Source: Antedon bifida (lineage: Eukaryota > Echinodermata > Crinoidea > Comatulida > Antedonidae). From it: DNA of 64,000 bases. The position numbers were made by a program, and so were the translations under genes. Every line of letters begins with the position of its first letter. Positions within the stretch are counted from its first letter, which is position 1. The stretch covers positions 26,183,001-26,247,000 of the forward strand of contig OY727099.1 in assembly GCA_963402885.1 (NCBI GenBank), read 5' to 3'. Positions 42,114 to 64,000 of the stretch are shown here, piece by piece. The notes below the pieces were generated by a model that did not search any database, had not been told where the DNA came from, and saw only the letters and a program-made list of their open reading frames with translations.

Positions 42114-44483
42114 AGTACCTCATTAAAATTAAATTCCTAATTGTGTCTAATACCAGTTACCAGTTTTAAAGATAAAATAATTTTGTTAATTAAGGTGTAT
42201 CATAGAAAGTGTAATTTGAAGATCTTAATTAGATAATTAAGTTTATAATTAGTTTAAATTTATTCATTTAGTTTAGATTATTTCAAAATAAATTTGAAAT
42301 GTAAAATTAAGACTTTTATTTTTTGTATATTAACTGATGGACTGAATTGAGTGGACTCAAAGACTGAAAGAAAGCACTGAATGAAACAATAGACTGAATG
42401 GACATATTGACTGACAATAAATGAACAGACAAATGGACATACCAACAGATGGTCAAGTAGACTGACCAATCAAATCAATCTCATGTACCTCTTAATTGTC
42501 AAAACGATTTTATTTAAATATGTTTTGACCCAAGGTCAAATGGAAATGATCTACTGTAGACACATGGACAAACAGAATAGATGATCTCAATAACATAATG
42601 TCATAAGAAAAGCGTCATGGAATAATTAATTGCAAATTATGGAATGCTGTACAGTAGGTTATTGACTATCATTGCTGGTTTTAATGACACCTATATCCTA
42701 TTATTAGACAGACAAGCAGGAAGTAATTGTCTGCATATATCCATTCTTGCTGATAAATCAACAACATGAATTACCTTTGACTTCTGTGACTGTGAGGGTG
42801 ACAGACAAAAATTCTATTTGAACATAGTAAGTGGAAGTGAGGAGTGGTTAGGACAAATGACTATCATCATACAAAAAGACCTGGATTCAGACGACACAAA
42901 GATGACTTAAATTTAAATATAATTATTAATATAAAATGATGATCTGTGTTGGGGAATTGGCGATTGGTTGGCGAAAATTGAAAATTTTAGACACGACGAG
43001 CGCCTTGTCTGCCTCATGCTGTCTACGGCGTCACACTAAAGTATAATCTCACCCCGTAATTTAGGCTGACTTCGGACACAAATACATTATTTATATATTG
43101 TTAATAATGAGTATAATTCCACCTCCTAATAAATAATCGCAACACTAATACCCAGGCTCTCATGGAACTATACTCTGTCATATACAGTGTATTGTATTTA
43201 CACAAACAGTTAAAACTTCTTGAAAACAAGTACTTATTGGAATCATCATTGTCCAGGTGTAGAGGTGACCAAGAACAATGCAACAGGTAGCAGGTGGGAA
43301 GAAAACTTCAAGCACTAAACACAATGCAGTTTCACTTTTTAAGTTTCAATTGTCAATTTTAAGTTGTAAAGATTTGACCTTGAAATGAGGAAGTGTCCTA
43401 CTGTTTGAATGGTATTACTCAATTTAAAATAATAACTACATTTTTCATAGTTTTGTAACTATTTCACGAAAGTGAATTGTTTCAATTTGACTTATCAAAC
43501 GTTCTTTTCTAGCTAGTTTAACACGAGATACTATTCAGTACTTGGTTTCGTCCGAAACAAATCAATCTTCAAAGGATATTTTATCAAAAATGCATTATCT
43601 CTCGGTTATCAATCATTCTATATATCAAGGGAGATGTAAAACACCTCTCTGATCTATCATCAATGATTCAATCAATCTATCAATCAATCAACACATTGTA
43701 TACATTAATTACATTGTTTTATCATTGTCCATATTATAACTGTAGCATGGATACTGTATAGGCCAATAATAAATATACTGATAAAAATGGGATTTTCAAA
43801 AAGCTGGCATGTCTAACAATTGTTACATTTTTCTTCTTTTTTTTAATCCTTTTTCTAACTTATTTTTCAAATCATTTACACTGTTTACGAGTCATTTTGT
43901 TTCAGTAATGTCTTGGGAATGTACTACTGTACTACCAGGGTAAATGTTACACCTCCTTGGATATATCACTACTTGTTTGTACATTATTGTTAAAAATGTT
44001 AATCAAATTGAATTGATTAATACTCATATTTGTGTACTCATTAATAACGATAACTAATTAGTAATGGGGCCTGTTAATATTATTCTAAAAAGTTCAAATG
44101 TTTCTAACGAATCTATGCATTGGACGACAGAGGACCTAATAAATACTGTAGATGATTGCAACTGATGCCAGCTGCTTTTTTTTGTTGGTTAAAATTAACT
44201 GTTTATTTTGTCATTTTATAAGTGAAAACATTAATTTTGTGTTTTTTTTTTCTATGGAAAAAGATTAACTATAAAATGGCCTATTCAAAGTCTGATTTTA
44301 TTAATCATTTTTCATGTGTTTGGGGACAATCTTTAAAAGAAATAGTACAAACAATGGTCATAGTGACAAAGACATTTGTATGACCTCTCTTCTTTGACCT
44401 TCCACCGCAATAAAGAATGAACAAACTTGTTACAGACTGTAAATAATTGATTTGCAAAGAATGAGAATGGAAAAGAAAGACCT
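42114..44483. other. gene-poor spacer
   Basis: About 2.4 kb with no supported exon. There is a GACTGAATGGACA-like simple repeat near 42330-42470, and CAATCAATCTATCAATC simple sequence near 43660. Confidence 0.4.
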
Positions 44484-44497
44484 CATGAATATTCATG
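44484..44497. promoter_or_regulatory. POU-dimer-like palindrome CATGAATATTCATG
   Basis: Perfect palindrome 264 bases ahead of the second three-Ig receptor; a second, exact MORE-type site (ATGAATATGCAT) is at 44629-44640. Confidence 0.3.
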
Positions 44498-44628
44498 TTT
44501 CTAAACTTTCTATGCTGAAATGAAATGGCCTATAGGGGGATCATGGTTGATATTGTGTATCAGACCACGACGTGAATAATACAATGTTGTTATGGTAGAG
44601 TTTTGTCAAGCATCACAAAAACTTGATA

Positions 44629-44640
44629 ATGAATATGCAT
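44629..44640. promoter_or_regulatory. MORE-type POU site ATGAATATGCAT
   Basis: Fits ATG-A/C-ATAT-G/T-CAT and lies 121 bases upstream of the ATG at 44761. Binding is inferred only. Confidence 0.25.
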
Positions 44641-44760
44641 GAGAGATTGTTATTACATACAAAGCAACTGAGATAGAAGTTTATAATCGTTGAATAAACA
44701 GCACAATTAGACAGGGAATTTACGCAATTCGTCTTCTAGTCTATGTAGTCTGCAGAGAAC

Positions 44761-46050
44761 ATGGCTGCAATAAGTTTAATTTTGTTTATTTGCTGTTTAC
44801 ATCTCACTGCAGCTCAAACTATATACATCGATCCATTAGAATTGGAGGTTTTAGAAGGTGGTAAAATCAATCTAGTATGTATAGTCACAAACTACAAAGA
44901 TTCACATGTTCTACAGTGGCATAGAATTGACGGTCAATTGTCGGAGCAAGAACGAACAACTGTAACGTTGTTTGAGGGAAATGGACAGATAAACCTTGAT
45001 ATAACCTCCGTTCAGATTCAAGATGCGGGTATGTATTTTTGTAGCGTATACGATAAGGAACAAGAGACGTTGGCGGTTTCGCTCTCATCTAAGGTTACTG
45101 TTTTATTCCACACTCTTGAACTTTACCCTCTCTGTGCGTTTTCCCAATATCTTAATGAGCTTACGATTGGTACGCCAGTTCTGTTACGTTGTCAATATCC
45201 AGTACGCGATCAAAAAAACGGCACTTCTCTTGTTTGGGAAAAAGGTGATCAAGAGAAAGTGCATGGAAGACAATGGCAGAATTTGAACGAAGCGGACAAA
45301 ATGGTTTACTCATATTTAAACTTCACGGCACATGAAGATCTTCACGATACCGTGTTCACATGCACGTATCACAACGAATCACGACGACAGGAAGCTAGTG
45401 TTTGTCATATAGGTCCTATAGGTGTTCATTTTGAGCCAAAGGTCGAAGTTTATCCTAGCGAAATTACTGTTAAACCTGGTGAAGAAATAGGTTTTAATTG
45501 CAGTGGAAGAGCTCAACCAGTTAACATCACATATACTTGGTATCTTAGTCCCAAAACTCAAGACATAACAACACGTTTGTTAAACAATGGACAAACGCTG
45601 CATCTAACAGACATATCATCAACGCTTTCTGGCAAGGAATTCACAGTCACATGCGAGGCAAGCAACAGTGTTGGAATCGGAATTTCTGAAGCAAGTCTAC
45701 ATATAAAAGAAACGGAATCATCAGACTCCATCTCATTTTCGTCTACTTTAGTCATCTTTCCGGTCATCATTGCTGTTACTACAGTGTGTTTTATCTTCCT
45801 GATCATCTTCATTATCTGTTATGTTTCATCAAAACGTACAAGTGGAAATTCTGAGCAAGAAACTTACGCCAACCCTATCGTTGAACTGCACAGTCCAGAA
45901 AGGTCAAATGTTCCCAGAGTGGAGGAAAACGCATACGCTATTGTGGATGAGGGAGGCCTAGTTGTGAAGCTTCCCACAGAGCCTGACGGAGCTTACGCTA
46001 TCAAAACAGGCGAGTTTGTTAAAGACGATGTTGAACTCATTAAAAAGTGA
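44761..46050 (+). CDS. three-Ig single-pass receptor with tyrosine motifs, intronless coding region
   Basis: A 429-residue type I membrane protein in one exon. Signal peptide about 1-18 (cleavage near TAAQ). Ig1 C40-C94 with Trp53 and DAGMYFC; Ig2 C144-C201 with Trp159; Ig3 C247-C298 with Trp260 and a C-terminal CEASNSVG motif typical of I-set/C2 domains. Membrane span 329-354. The tail of about 75 residues has TYANPIVEL (YxNx, a Grb2-SH2-type site), NAYAIVDE and GAYAIKTG; the last two are a repeated AYAI module. It has the same three-Ig layout as 7030-8325 but a signalling-type tail. GC content and codon use are higher than in the G1-G6 cluster. A cell-surface recognition or adhesion role is likely; no specific orthologue recognised. 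Confidence 0.9.
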   Translation: MAAISLILFICCLHLTAAQTIYIDPLELEVLEGGKINLVCIVTNYKDSHVLQWHRIDGQLSEQERTTVTLFEGNGQINLDITSVQIQDAGMYFCSVYDKEQETLAVSLSSKVTVLFHTLELYPLCAFSQYLNELTIGTPVLLRCQYPVRDQKNGTSLVWEKGDQEKVHGRQWQNLNEADKMVYSYLNFTAHEDLHDTVFTCTYHNESRRQEASVCHIGPIGVHFEPKVEVYPSEITVKPGEEIGFNCSGRAQPVNITYTWYLSPKTQDITTRLLNNGQTLHLTDISSTLSGKEFTVTCEASNSVGIGISEASLHIKETESSDSISFSSTLVIFPVIIAVTTVCFIFLIIFIICYVSSKRTSGNSEQETYANPIVELHSPERSNVPRVEENAYAIVDEGGLVVKLPTEPDGAYAIKTGEFVKDDVELIKK

Positions 46051-47154
46051 TCAACATGGACTATCTGACTCAATAGAATCTTTTTGAGGTTCGATTCTAT
46101 AATTTTTAATATCAATGCAAATCTTATTAATGTATTTCATCAGAATTCATTTCGAGGTAACTACTTATTTGTCTCAAAATTTGTATCTGCGTGTTTGGTA
46201 GACTTCTGTCAGGAATGACAGCCATTTCAGAATGAATTCTCTTTATATAAATTTTGAATTAATATAGTTAAGAAATTATCATATTGTAATATAACAATGA
46301 TAACATATGATGTTGAGCATCATTATTAAGTATATATTAATATTATTATTATATTTAATATTGCTGTCAAGTGTAGTTAATATCTAACAGCATCTACTAA
46401 AAAAAATGTAATGTTACATATAAACAATATTTATCAAAATATTATACAATATTGTAATTAGTGAATCAATTTATAATTTTAAATATATAATAGAAGAAAA
46501 ATGTAAGATTTCAAGCCAGTGTATTTGATGGTTTCTTATCTTCAAACAAGAGACTAGCCTAGTAGCACCAAAAGTGATAGTAAATTGACCTAATTAGGCT
46601 ATCTCATGATGATTTTTACCCCTTTGAAAAAAGAACTCCGCTCCCTGTAAAAATCCTGGCTACATCTAATTAATATGTAGGTACTGTACGCTTACATTGA
46701 GGGAGGACTAACAAGGTTCACCCAATCAGTGACTTGCAGGTTGGCAAGACCATTTTCCTCGGTGTTTCATTTAAAAATAAACATAAAAAATAGTTACAGT
46801 ATTTAAAAGCAAAAGATATCACAATACCCAATCTAGGCCTCAATATTGTCTACTAAGACTTTGTGTGTGTTCTATATTGTTTTAAAATTTGTATTTATTT
46901 TTATCAATTTAAAAACACATTTTGTTATTGAAAAATTAAATAGAGATCACGTATAAATTGAAATCTATAGATTAGATATCTCACTTAAACAATATTAATA
47001 AATATATAGCAGAATAATGATTGGAATGATCATTGGTGAATACTTTCATTTACGTAATCTATTGAGTTTGTGAAATCATGGTTAACTTGTGCACAATAAA
47101 AATAGAAAACAAAATATTAGCTTACAATGCTAAGGTTTGTTGACGTTTAACTGT
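46051..47154. other. no gene seen
   Basis: AT-rich 3' flank and spacer; simple TATTA/TTAATA runs near 46325-46365. Confidence 0.4.
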
Positions 47155-47860
47155 ATAGAAATTATTGACGTCGTCGTGTGTTGACAGAAAGAGATATACA
47201 GACTATTCATACTCATTTTAAAAATAAAAAGGGCTTTGCGAAATACTTCAACAATAGATACAGTAGTAACCATGATTGTCAATTTTTTACCTTCAATGCA
47301 TGGACAAATAAAACATAGATTATTTATAAATCTAAAAAAAAACTATTGACGTCGCATGTTGTCTGAAGGAGTGGTATAACTATTCAATACAGTATATCTT
47401 TTTAAAAATAAAATCCAAGTTTTGCAAAATACTTTATTATGTTCAAGAATGGGTAGAACCAATTGTCAATTTTATACCTTCAATGCATGGACAAATAAAA
47501 CATCATAGATTATTTATAAATCTAAAAAAAAACTATTGACGTCGCATGTTGTCTGAAGGAGTGCTATAACTATTCAATACAGTATATCTTTTTAAAAATA
47601 AAATCCAAGTTTTGCAAAATACTTTATTATGTTCAACAATGGGTAGAACCAATTGTCAATTGTATACATTCAATGCATATACAATATAAACATCAAATAG
47701 ATTATTTATAAATCTATAAAATAGAATCTATTGACGTGTGTTAACAGAAGGAGTGGTATATAACCTATTCATCTTTTTTGAATAATAAAATCCAGTCCAG
47801 CGAAATACTTGAAAGATTAAAGCATTTTAAAAAAATTGGTGGAACCATGATTTTCAATCG
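47155..47860. repeat. tandem repeat, about 185-bp unit, four copies
   Basis: Each copy holds CTATTGACGTCG or a variant, GTTGTCTGAAGGAGTG, TTTTTAAAAATAAAATCC, CAATTGTCAATT, TTCAATGCATGGACAAATAA and GATTATTTATAAATCTA. The two middle copies are nearly identical; the outer two have diverged, as expected of an array turning over from its centre. Confidence 0.8.
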
Positions 47861-47924
47861 TGTACTGTACGATGTGACCCTTAGGGGAGAAGAATGTTGT
47901 TGAAAAGGTAACATCTAAGTCCAC

Positions 47925-47995
47925 AGCGCTCTGATCTTCATAAAATAGCGCTATATAAATGTCGCATTACACTACATTACATTTTCATAGATTTA
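47925..47995 (+). repeat. SINE tail (GCGCTATATAAAT type)
   Basis: ATAGCGCTATATAAATGTCG followed by CATTACACTACATTACATT is the tail type of several tRNA-derived SINEs. No clear tRNA head upstream. Confidence 0.45.
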
Positions 47996-49677
47996 TTCAT
48001 AGACAAATAAAATGTTAAAGATATATTGTCCATCTAATAATTTTTTTTTGTGAAATAAGTTTTTTTATAGAAGTGAATAACTTGATTAAAGCTGAAAAAT
48101 GGCATATTTAAAGTCTGATTTATTAATCTTTTTTTCATATTTTTGGGGGACAATACATCTTTAAACAGTTTATTTATAAATCTAAAAATTACAACAATGT
48201 TATTATCTAATTTAGATTTCAATTTTAGAACAAAATCAAAAACATGAAAGCAAAAAACGAGAGAGAAGACTGCCAGACAATAAAACTTTAGGGTGTTATT
48301 TACATCCAAATCTTTCTTTTTTTTGTCAACAAAATAATTAATACACTTGACATTTTGCCAAGTCATAACAATATATTATCAAGCCATGTTTGGATTTTCT
48401 TTTCCATTTCAAATCCATTTCACAGTTTAGCGTTATCTTTTTTCTTTGTTAATACAGTACTATAGTAAAAAAGAAGATTAACATATCGTGGCGCTCAGCT
48501 GTGGAATAACTTAATCATTAATTCGAAAAATTCCAATACCCTTAAATATTAAAAGACAATGTGTAATATATATATATTTTTTAATTTTTTTTATTTTAAC
48601 CTTGATTTTAATTTTTATTTATAATACTTTGTTACGATGTTATACAGCCTTGTAGAGAACACCTTTCTGGTGAACGAGTTTTTTCCGATGTAAAAATAAA
48701 GATGTTATTATTTTATTCTATTTGCATATAGTACACTATGAGATACCTGTAATGTGATTCCTGAAGGCGGATGCCCTCCGCACGAACTCTCCAGATTTTG
48801 CAGTACTCATCTTTAAAATGTTTGTGATGTAGATCTTTGGAAAATAATTAAAAAGCTGTTTACCTATTTAAAAAAAAATATAAAAAAATAGTTATTTAAA
48901 TTTTTTTTGTTAATCATTTAATCTACTCACTTCTTCACGAGAAATTTAATTATTTTATTTGTTGTATATTTAACTCATTGAGTGAGTCAGCACAGCAGTG
49001 ATATAACACACCACATGCCAATGATGTATGCAGCCCCTATTATTAGGAGCAGAGACCAGGTTGCGCTAGGCTTTTGATATGGGTACTTTTACAATTGCTT
49101 TGCAGGTTGAATATCGAAACATAACCAAAATCGCAAGGATATTTGAAACCCATAAAGCACAATCCCATGGATCTATATTTCAATAAAACTATTGAAAATG
49201 TAATAAATATCTACCGAATATCAGTTTCATAAAATAGTGTAATTCTTTGGATATTATTTCAATTGGGAAAAATCTGGCAAAGGTTAAAAATACCGTAAAA
49301 TTTATGAAAAACTTAAACAATTTAATGTTAATATCAAAATGAAAGGTTTTAAATCCAGTATACTGCAACAACAATAAAATAGGCTTTTAAAATTGAACTG
49401 AACTAAAAATCATGTTTAAACCTAAAATACTGCACCTTTAGATGTATTGAGTTAAGAATTTTAAAGGAAGTTATTCAAACATTTAAAAAAGAATGATTAA
49501 AATAATGAAATTCACATAATTTTGTTCTCTAAATTTAACTGTTGGCTAAGCCGCAAATTGTGTAATATATAACTATGTGCAATTCGAACACATTGAAAAC
49601 TACATATTTCGCACTATGCAATTTGAAACTATTATTTTACCAGTTTGTACAAATGCTACAAATTGCGCAACAACATA
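47996..49677. other. no gene seen
   Basis: AT-rich spacer with simple A/T runs; only short unsupported frames. Confidence 0.4.
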
Positions 49678-49819
49678 AAGCTCTGTCTACACTATCAAAC
49701 TAGTTTGACAAAAATGTGTGATGTGCCCAAATATGGTAGTGATATGACATCATCATGTCCATATATGGGCACATCACATTTGGTTGTCACATAAAGTTTG
49801 ATAGTGTAGACAGAGCTTA
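49678..49819. mobile_element. MITE copy 6
   Basis: Both arms intact: AGCTCTGTCTACACTATCAA at the left and TTTGATAGTGTAGACAGAGC at the right. It contains one CAAATATGGTAGTGATATG unit. Orientation of the internal part is inverted relative to copy 4. Confidence 0.88.
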
Positions 49820-52659
49820 ACTTAACCATACTTACGTACTCACTTAGTTGTTATAATATAAATTATGTAAACTTCAAGGTTTGCATTAATAAAAGTTTTA
49901 AATCGTTTCAGCCAAATTTATAGGTGAAATTTTGTTTGGTCATCATGACTAAGCAGTTTTTAGGTATGTCATGTGCATCATGTATCACACTAGCATACTA
50001 CAGGGTTGTCAAGTACCATGAAATGTATGTGTAATTTTACAGACATTTTTAGTCAATTATGCAAATACGGAAATGAAAATAAAAACTTCGGAAACATACA
50101 AACTAAATGATTTTTCCTACAATGATTGGATCTCCTCTGGTAAAATACAATAATTTATGGATGGGGAAAAACAACCCACACCACAAAAAGCCTTGCTTCA
50201 GGGTTTTTGCAATCGCACAAGTTTAGATTCATGATGCATTAAGTTTAAGTGACCACATTAATTAAACAAACATAGCTGTCAAGTCGAAAAGCCATTTCAA
50301 TGACTGTTGAATTAAAAGTGCAGCATAAATATTGAAATTCTATATAACTATACTACAAAAATTTGTCATCTTCTTCTTATTTTATTAAGTGTAAAAGTGT
50401 AGCCTATGCCCCCTTGCTATGGAAAGCGGAGGAGGGTCATCAGGAAAGCAGACACACAGAGCACAGACAGACTTGACAGGAGGGGAGGGCTCACTCACTT
50501 CTTAGGCCTAGCCTAGCCTAGACTAGATTTCTAGGCCTAGCCTACTAGAGGCCTAGGCCTAGTACTAGTAGGCCTAGTAGCTAGACACCAATTTTACCTC
50601 TTAATACAATTCATAATAACAAATGCAATAGTGCAAATGTATCACCTTATTAAAATGATTTAATTTGAATAGCCCTACTAGGTTAGGCTAGTAGTAGTAA
50701 CCTAAGTAAACAAATAAATAATGTTGTGTACCTGGAAGAAACATATGTGAAACACAATCAAAGAAGATAGTCTGCTCAAAACAAACAGCGACCTCTACAG
50801 ATTGTAATTGTTCATGCAGCCAGCAAAGACTGACCTAATAATGTTATACATTACAAAAAAACATATTCAACAAAAGACTGAATTGAACAGGCCATGCGTT
50901 GTTTTATTACAATAATATTTACAATTTACATTAATGTTATTTACATGTTGAAATAAGAAAATAGTAATTTTTACCTACACACTGCTAAATATGTTTTTAT
51001 AGAGCAACATAATGTTATTATCCATACACAATATCAAAAACTCAATTCTCTTTAAACATTATAAGATAAATTATTATTTAAATCACTGAAACACTGAATC
51101 AAACTATTGCTTATTTTATTTTAGATTATTTGTTAATTATTGAAAATATTTATTACACCTATAGGTGGGAAGATACTAAGATAAATATGTATTTACACAA
51201 ACTAAGAGTATACAGATTTTAATAACATTTTCCATGTTAAAAAAATACTTTCCAAGACTTTTAAACCACTTCACGAGAGCCATAGTGTGATGTAATGTAT
51301 TTTCATCTGGTTTTTTACTTCAGTGTAATACCATTTTGGTTTAAATAACAACTAAAACTAACTAATGATTTTATTACTAATTTTACTAGTTTAATACTAA
51401 CCCGTTCATTTGGCATGCATAGCATATACTTTGTTAACATACCATTGGCGGCATGTTTAGTTACAATTCTATTTTACCTAGAGACAAGAAGAGTTGTCTG
51501 ATTAGGACTATCAGTAGTCTTTTCAATTCAACTTGCATAAGACTTAAAACATCCCTAAATCTAGATATAATTAACAATTTATTTACCATAACTAAATTAT
51601 AACCAACTCACACGTACAAAAATTTAAAAATAATGTAACAAATAGTTACCTTGGTCCTAACAAACGTGTGCAAGATCTCAAAACTAGATGGTAATCAAAA
51701 TGATGTAATATCTAATGAGTTTTATTATATATATTATGAGATTATATTAGATTACACAGTAACAAACTAGCGTATGAATGCGTTGTAAACGCATTAAGAT
51801 TATTCCAGTAAATAACATTTGTTACATCTGTGTTGTACGTGTGAATTGGGTATTAGTGGCAGTTTGCTATTTTTAAACCTACTGTTGAACTAAAAAGTGA
51901 AAAGTAAATTACTAAAAGTAAATATGAATCACAATACAAAAATAAGTTAGATAAACAAAATTAAACACTAAATTAAAATAGACTTGGGCAGCATTGAAAA
52001 AGGTTGTTGGAACAAACTGTTATAAACTGGCCAATTAAAACTCATTTCTAAACTACTGTACATATACAGACAAAATAACAGTCAGATTACTAACATTCCA
52101 ATGAGAAATATACTGTAAAATGTCTGTTCCATAGTTGTCAATCTACATTTTGGCATAAATGGCACTCCATAGATACAAATCGTAACCACCATGATTAGAT
52201 ATGAGTTACCACAGTAAAGAGCATACTTAAAAAAAAACTATTAAAAATGAGTTGCTCAATAGGCATTATAAAATAGAGTAACATTATACAGTAATAAAAT
52301 GCATTGTTTATATTGCCTGTTGACATTTACTGGTCCGAGAATTGTAAACAGAAGCCCACAGTTGCTTGCCCAGCAATGGTCTCTCACATGGCCCTGTTAC
52401 ATGATGCAGCTTGGCAAACAATTTAGGTATATTCGACAGGGCAGTTTTGAGTAGATAATCAGAAGATACAGCAATTGAAACACCTCACTCATGTGTATAT
52501 GCAAGCAGTTGGAGTTTATCACTGCAAGGTGTTAGTGAGTGACCAGTCGAAAATGCCTTTTATCTCCCTTTATCTCACTGGCATATGTCTTAGACATTGG
52601 TCTTCATTGACTCAAGTTTCACTTATTACTGGCATCTGGTATTCAACCCCTCCTTTGCA
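49820..52659. other. gene-poor region downstream of TAK1
   Basis: About 2.8 kb without a supported exon; the TAK1 3'UTR should occupy its right edge (minus strand). A TAGGCCTAG-rich patch lies at 50500-50600, a low-complexity motif also seen near 16790-17000, 62980 and 63590-63740. Confidence 0.4.
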
Positions 52660-63191
<10,532 letters not shown>

Positions 63192-63899
63192 ATTTATAAT
63201 ACTTCGACAGCTCTGATACTGACAAAATACGGTTCACATTTCTGACTTTTCTAGGTTTTCCAGCTCCAAAATCGCAACAATCCATCGATCGGTCATGTGC
63301 TAGCTTTCTATATCCTTGTTTTTTCCAACAACCTTTCTTTAGAATAAAAAAATTCCGTAGCGCCCTCTTTTGTCCCAGTTGTCAGTACAACGTCTGGGGT
63401 AGAAAGTCTATTCTGGAATTCCACAGTCGATCGTGAATTTTGTTGTTGTGTACATTAGCAACCAGTCTTTAATTACTGTTTTCTATAAAATCCTTTTAGG
63501 TAGGGAACACCCCTTTATTAAAGAACGAAGTAGAAATAGCTTAGAATTAAATAAATTCAAAATTATAATGAATGAACTAGGTCTAGCCTAGTAAATAGAC
63601 CGGCATAGCTAGGCTAGGATTTGAAGGAAGGCGGTCCTCTCGGTCGGTACCTGCTGCTCAGCGATTCCTTGCTCCTAGCAGGCCTTGCATACCTGTGCCT
63701 AGACTAGAGGCCTAGCTGAGCTACCTATACTATGCCTAGGTTTGTATTGGTACGGGGCATACCCCCTCTACATTCCCAATCAATTAAAACATAATTTCCA
63801 CATTTTTAAAGCCTAGCCTATAATATAAATTTGAATTGATTGTTTTTTATTTTAATATATTTTTTTTTATAGAGAAATAAACCAAAAAAAAGGGGCACA
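63192..63899. promoter_or_regulatory. divergent TAK1-IFT88 promoter region
   Basis: TAK1 starts leftward at 63191 and IFT88 coding starts rightward at 63900, so about 700 bases hold both promoters. A 3' splice site (TTTTTTTTATAG) at 63872 implies a non-coding first exon of IFT88 further left. GTTGTCAGTACAAC at 63378-63391 resembles an RFX X-box. Confidence 0.65.
63378..63391. promoter_or_regulatory. candidate RFX X-box
   Basis: GTTGTC-AG-TACAAC fits the RYYVYY-N2-RRHRAC pattern except one position (T for R). X-boxes drive ciliary genes such as IFT88. Its position about 500 bases before the IFT88 ATG is plausible given the upstream non-coding exon. Confidence 0.3.
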
Positions 63900-63983
63900 A
63901 TGGATAACATGTTCCTAGCTAATGAGGATGAAGATGATTTGTACGGAGGATTTAATGATTATGATCCGATGTATGATACTAAT
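63900..63983 (+). CDS. IFT88: IFT88 (intraflagellar transport 88), first coding exon, partial
   Basis: The exon encodes MDNMFLANEDEDDLYGGFND and then YDPMYDTN, matching the conserved IFT88/TTC10/Polaris N-terminus (acidic EDEDDLYxGxNDYxP). IFT88 is a TPR core subunit of IFT-B required for cilium assembly. The exon is bounded by a 3' splice site at 63872 (27 bases of 5'UTR in this exon) and a GTAAGC donor at 63984; the rest lies outside the window. Confidence 0.93.
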
Positions 63984-64000
63984 GTAAGCTATCCCTTGTT

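Overview
The window looks like AT-rich genomic DNA from an invertebrate deuterostome, most probably an echinoderm (a crinoid would fit; the species is not proven). The grounds are animal introns with GT-AG signals, a recognisable TAK1 (MAP3K7) gene head to head with the first coding exon of IFT88, a glutathionyl-hydroquinone reductase gene with introns, tRNA-derived SINEs, LINE 3' ends, and a MITE family present about ten times.

Layout. 1-4.6 kb: three internal exons, minus strand, of a Xi-class glutathione transferase (glutathionyl-hydroquinone reductase). 7-8.3 kb: a three-Ig single-pass receptor in one coding exon. 12-30.2 kb: a tandem cluster of six related type I membrane receptors (G1-G6 here: 13562, 18849, 23032, 25691, 27277, 29025, all plus strand) plus at least two relics. 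Each has a signal peptide, a V-like Ig domain (D1), usually a second six-cysteine Ig-like domain (D2), a Ser/Thr-rich stalk, one membrane span and a tyrosine-bearing tail. There are two tail types (long A, short B) and two 5' modules (A with a 5'UTR intron, B compact), found in different combinations. A 2.5-kb inverted-repeat transposon with a second element nested inside it sits between G1 and G2. 32.6-41.3 kb: four further single-pass proteins without Ig domains, with Thr/Ser- or Asn-rich ectodomains; their tails are tyrosine-rich, made of 13-residue repeats, Asp/Asn-repetitive, or short and basic. 44.8-46.1 kb: a second three-Ig receptor with tyrosine motifs. 46-52.6 kb: gene-poor, repeat-bearing DNA. 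52.66-63.19 kb: the complete 16-exon TAK1 coding sequence, minus strand. 63.9 kb: start of IFT88, plus strand.

How the genes may work together. The receptor cluster looks like a fast-evolving, birth-and-death set of cell-surface recognition molecules. Its YxxL/V motifs, including a consensus ITIM in the A tails of G1 and G3, suggest phosphotyrosine/SH2 signalling. TAK1 is an innate-immune and TGF-beta pathway kinase, but nothing in the sequence links it functionally to the cluster.

The two most unusual observations are (1) a minisatellite in TAK1 built from 16 extra copies of the 3' splice site plus the start of the DFG-motif exon, where use of any upstream copy would end translation just after DFG; and (2) the modular, mosaic receptor cluster.
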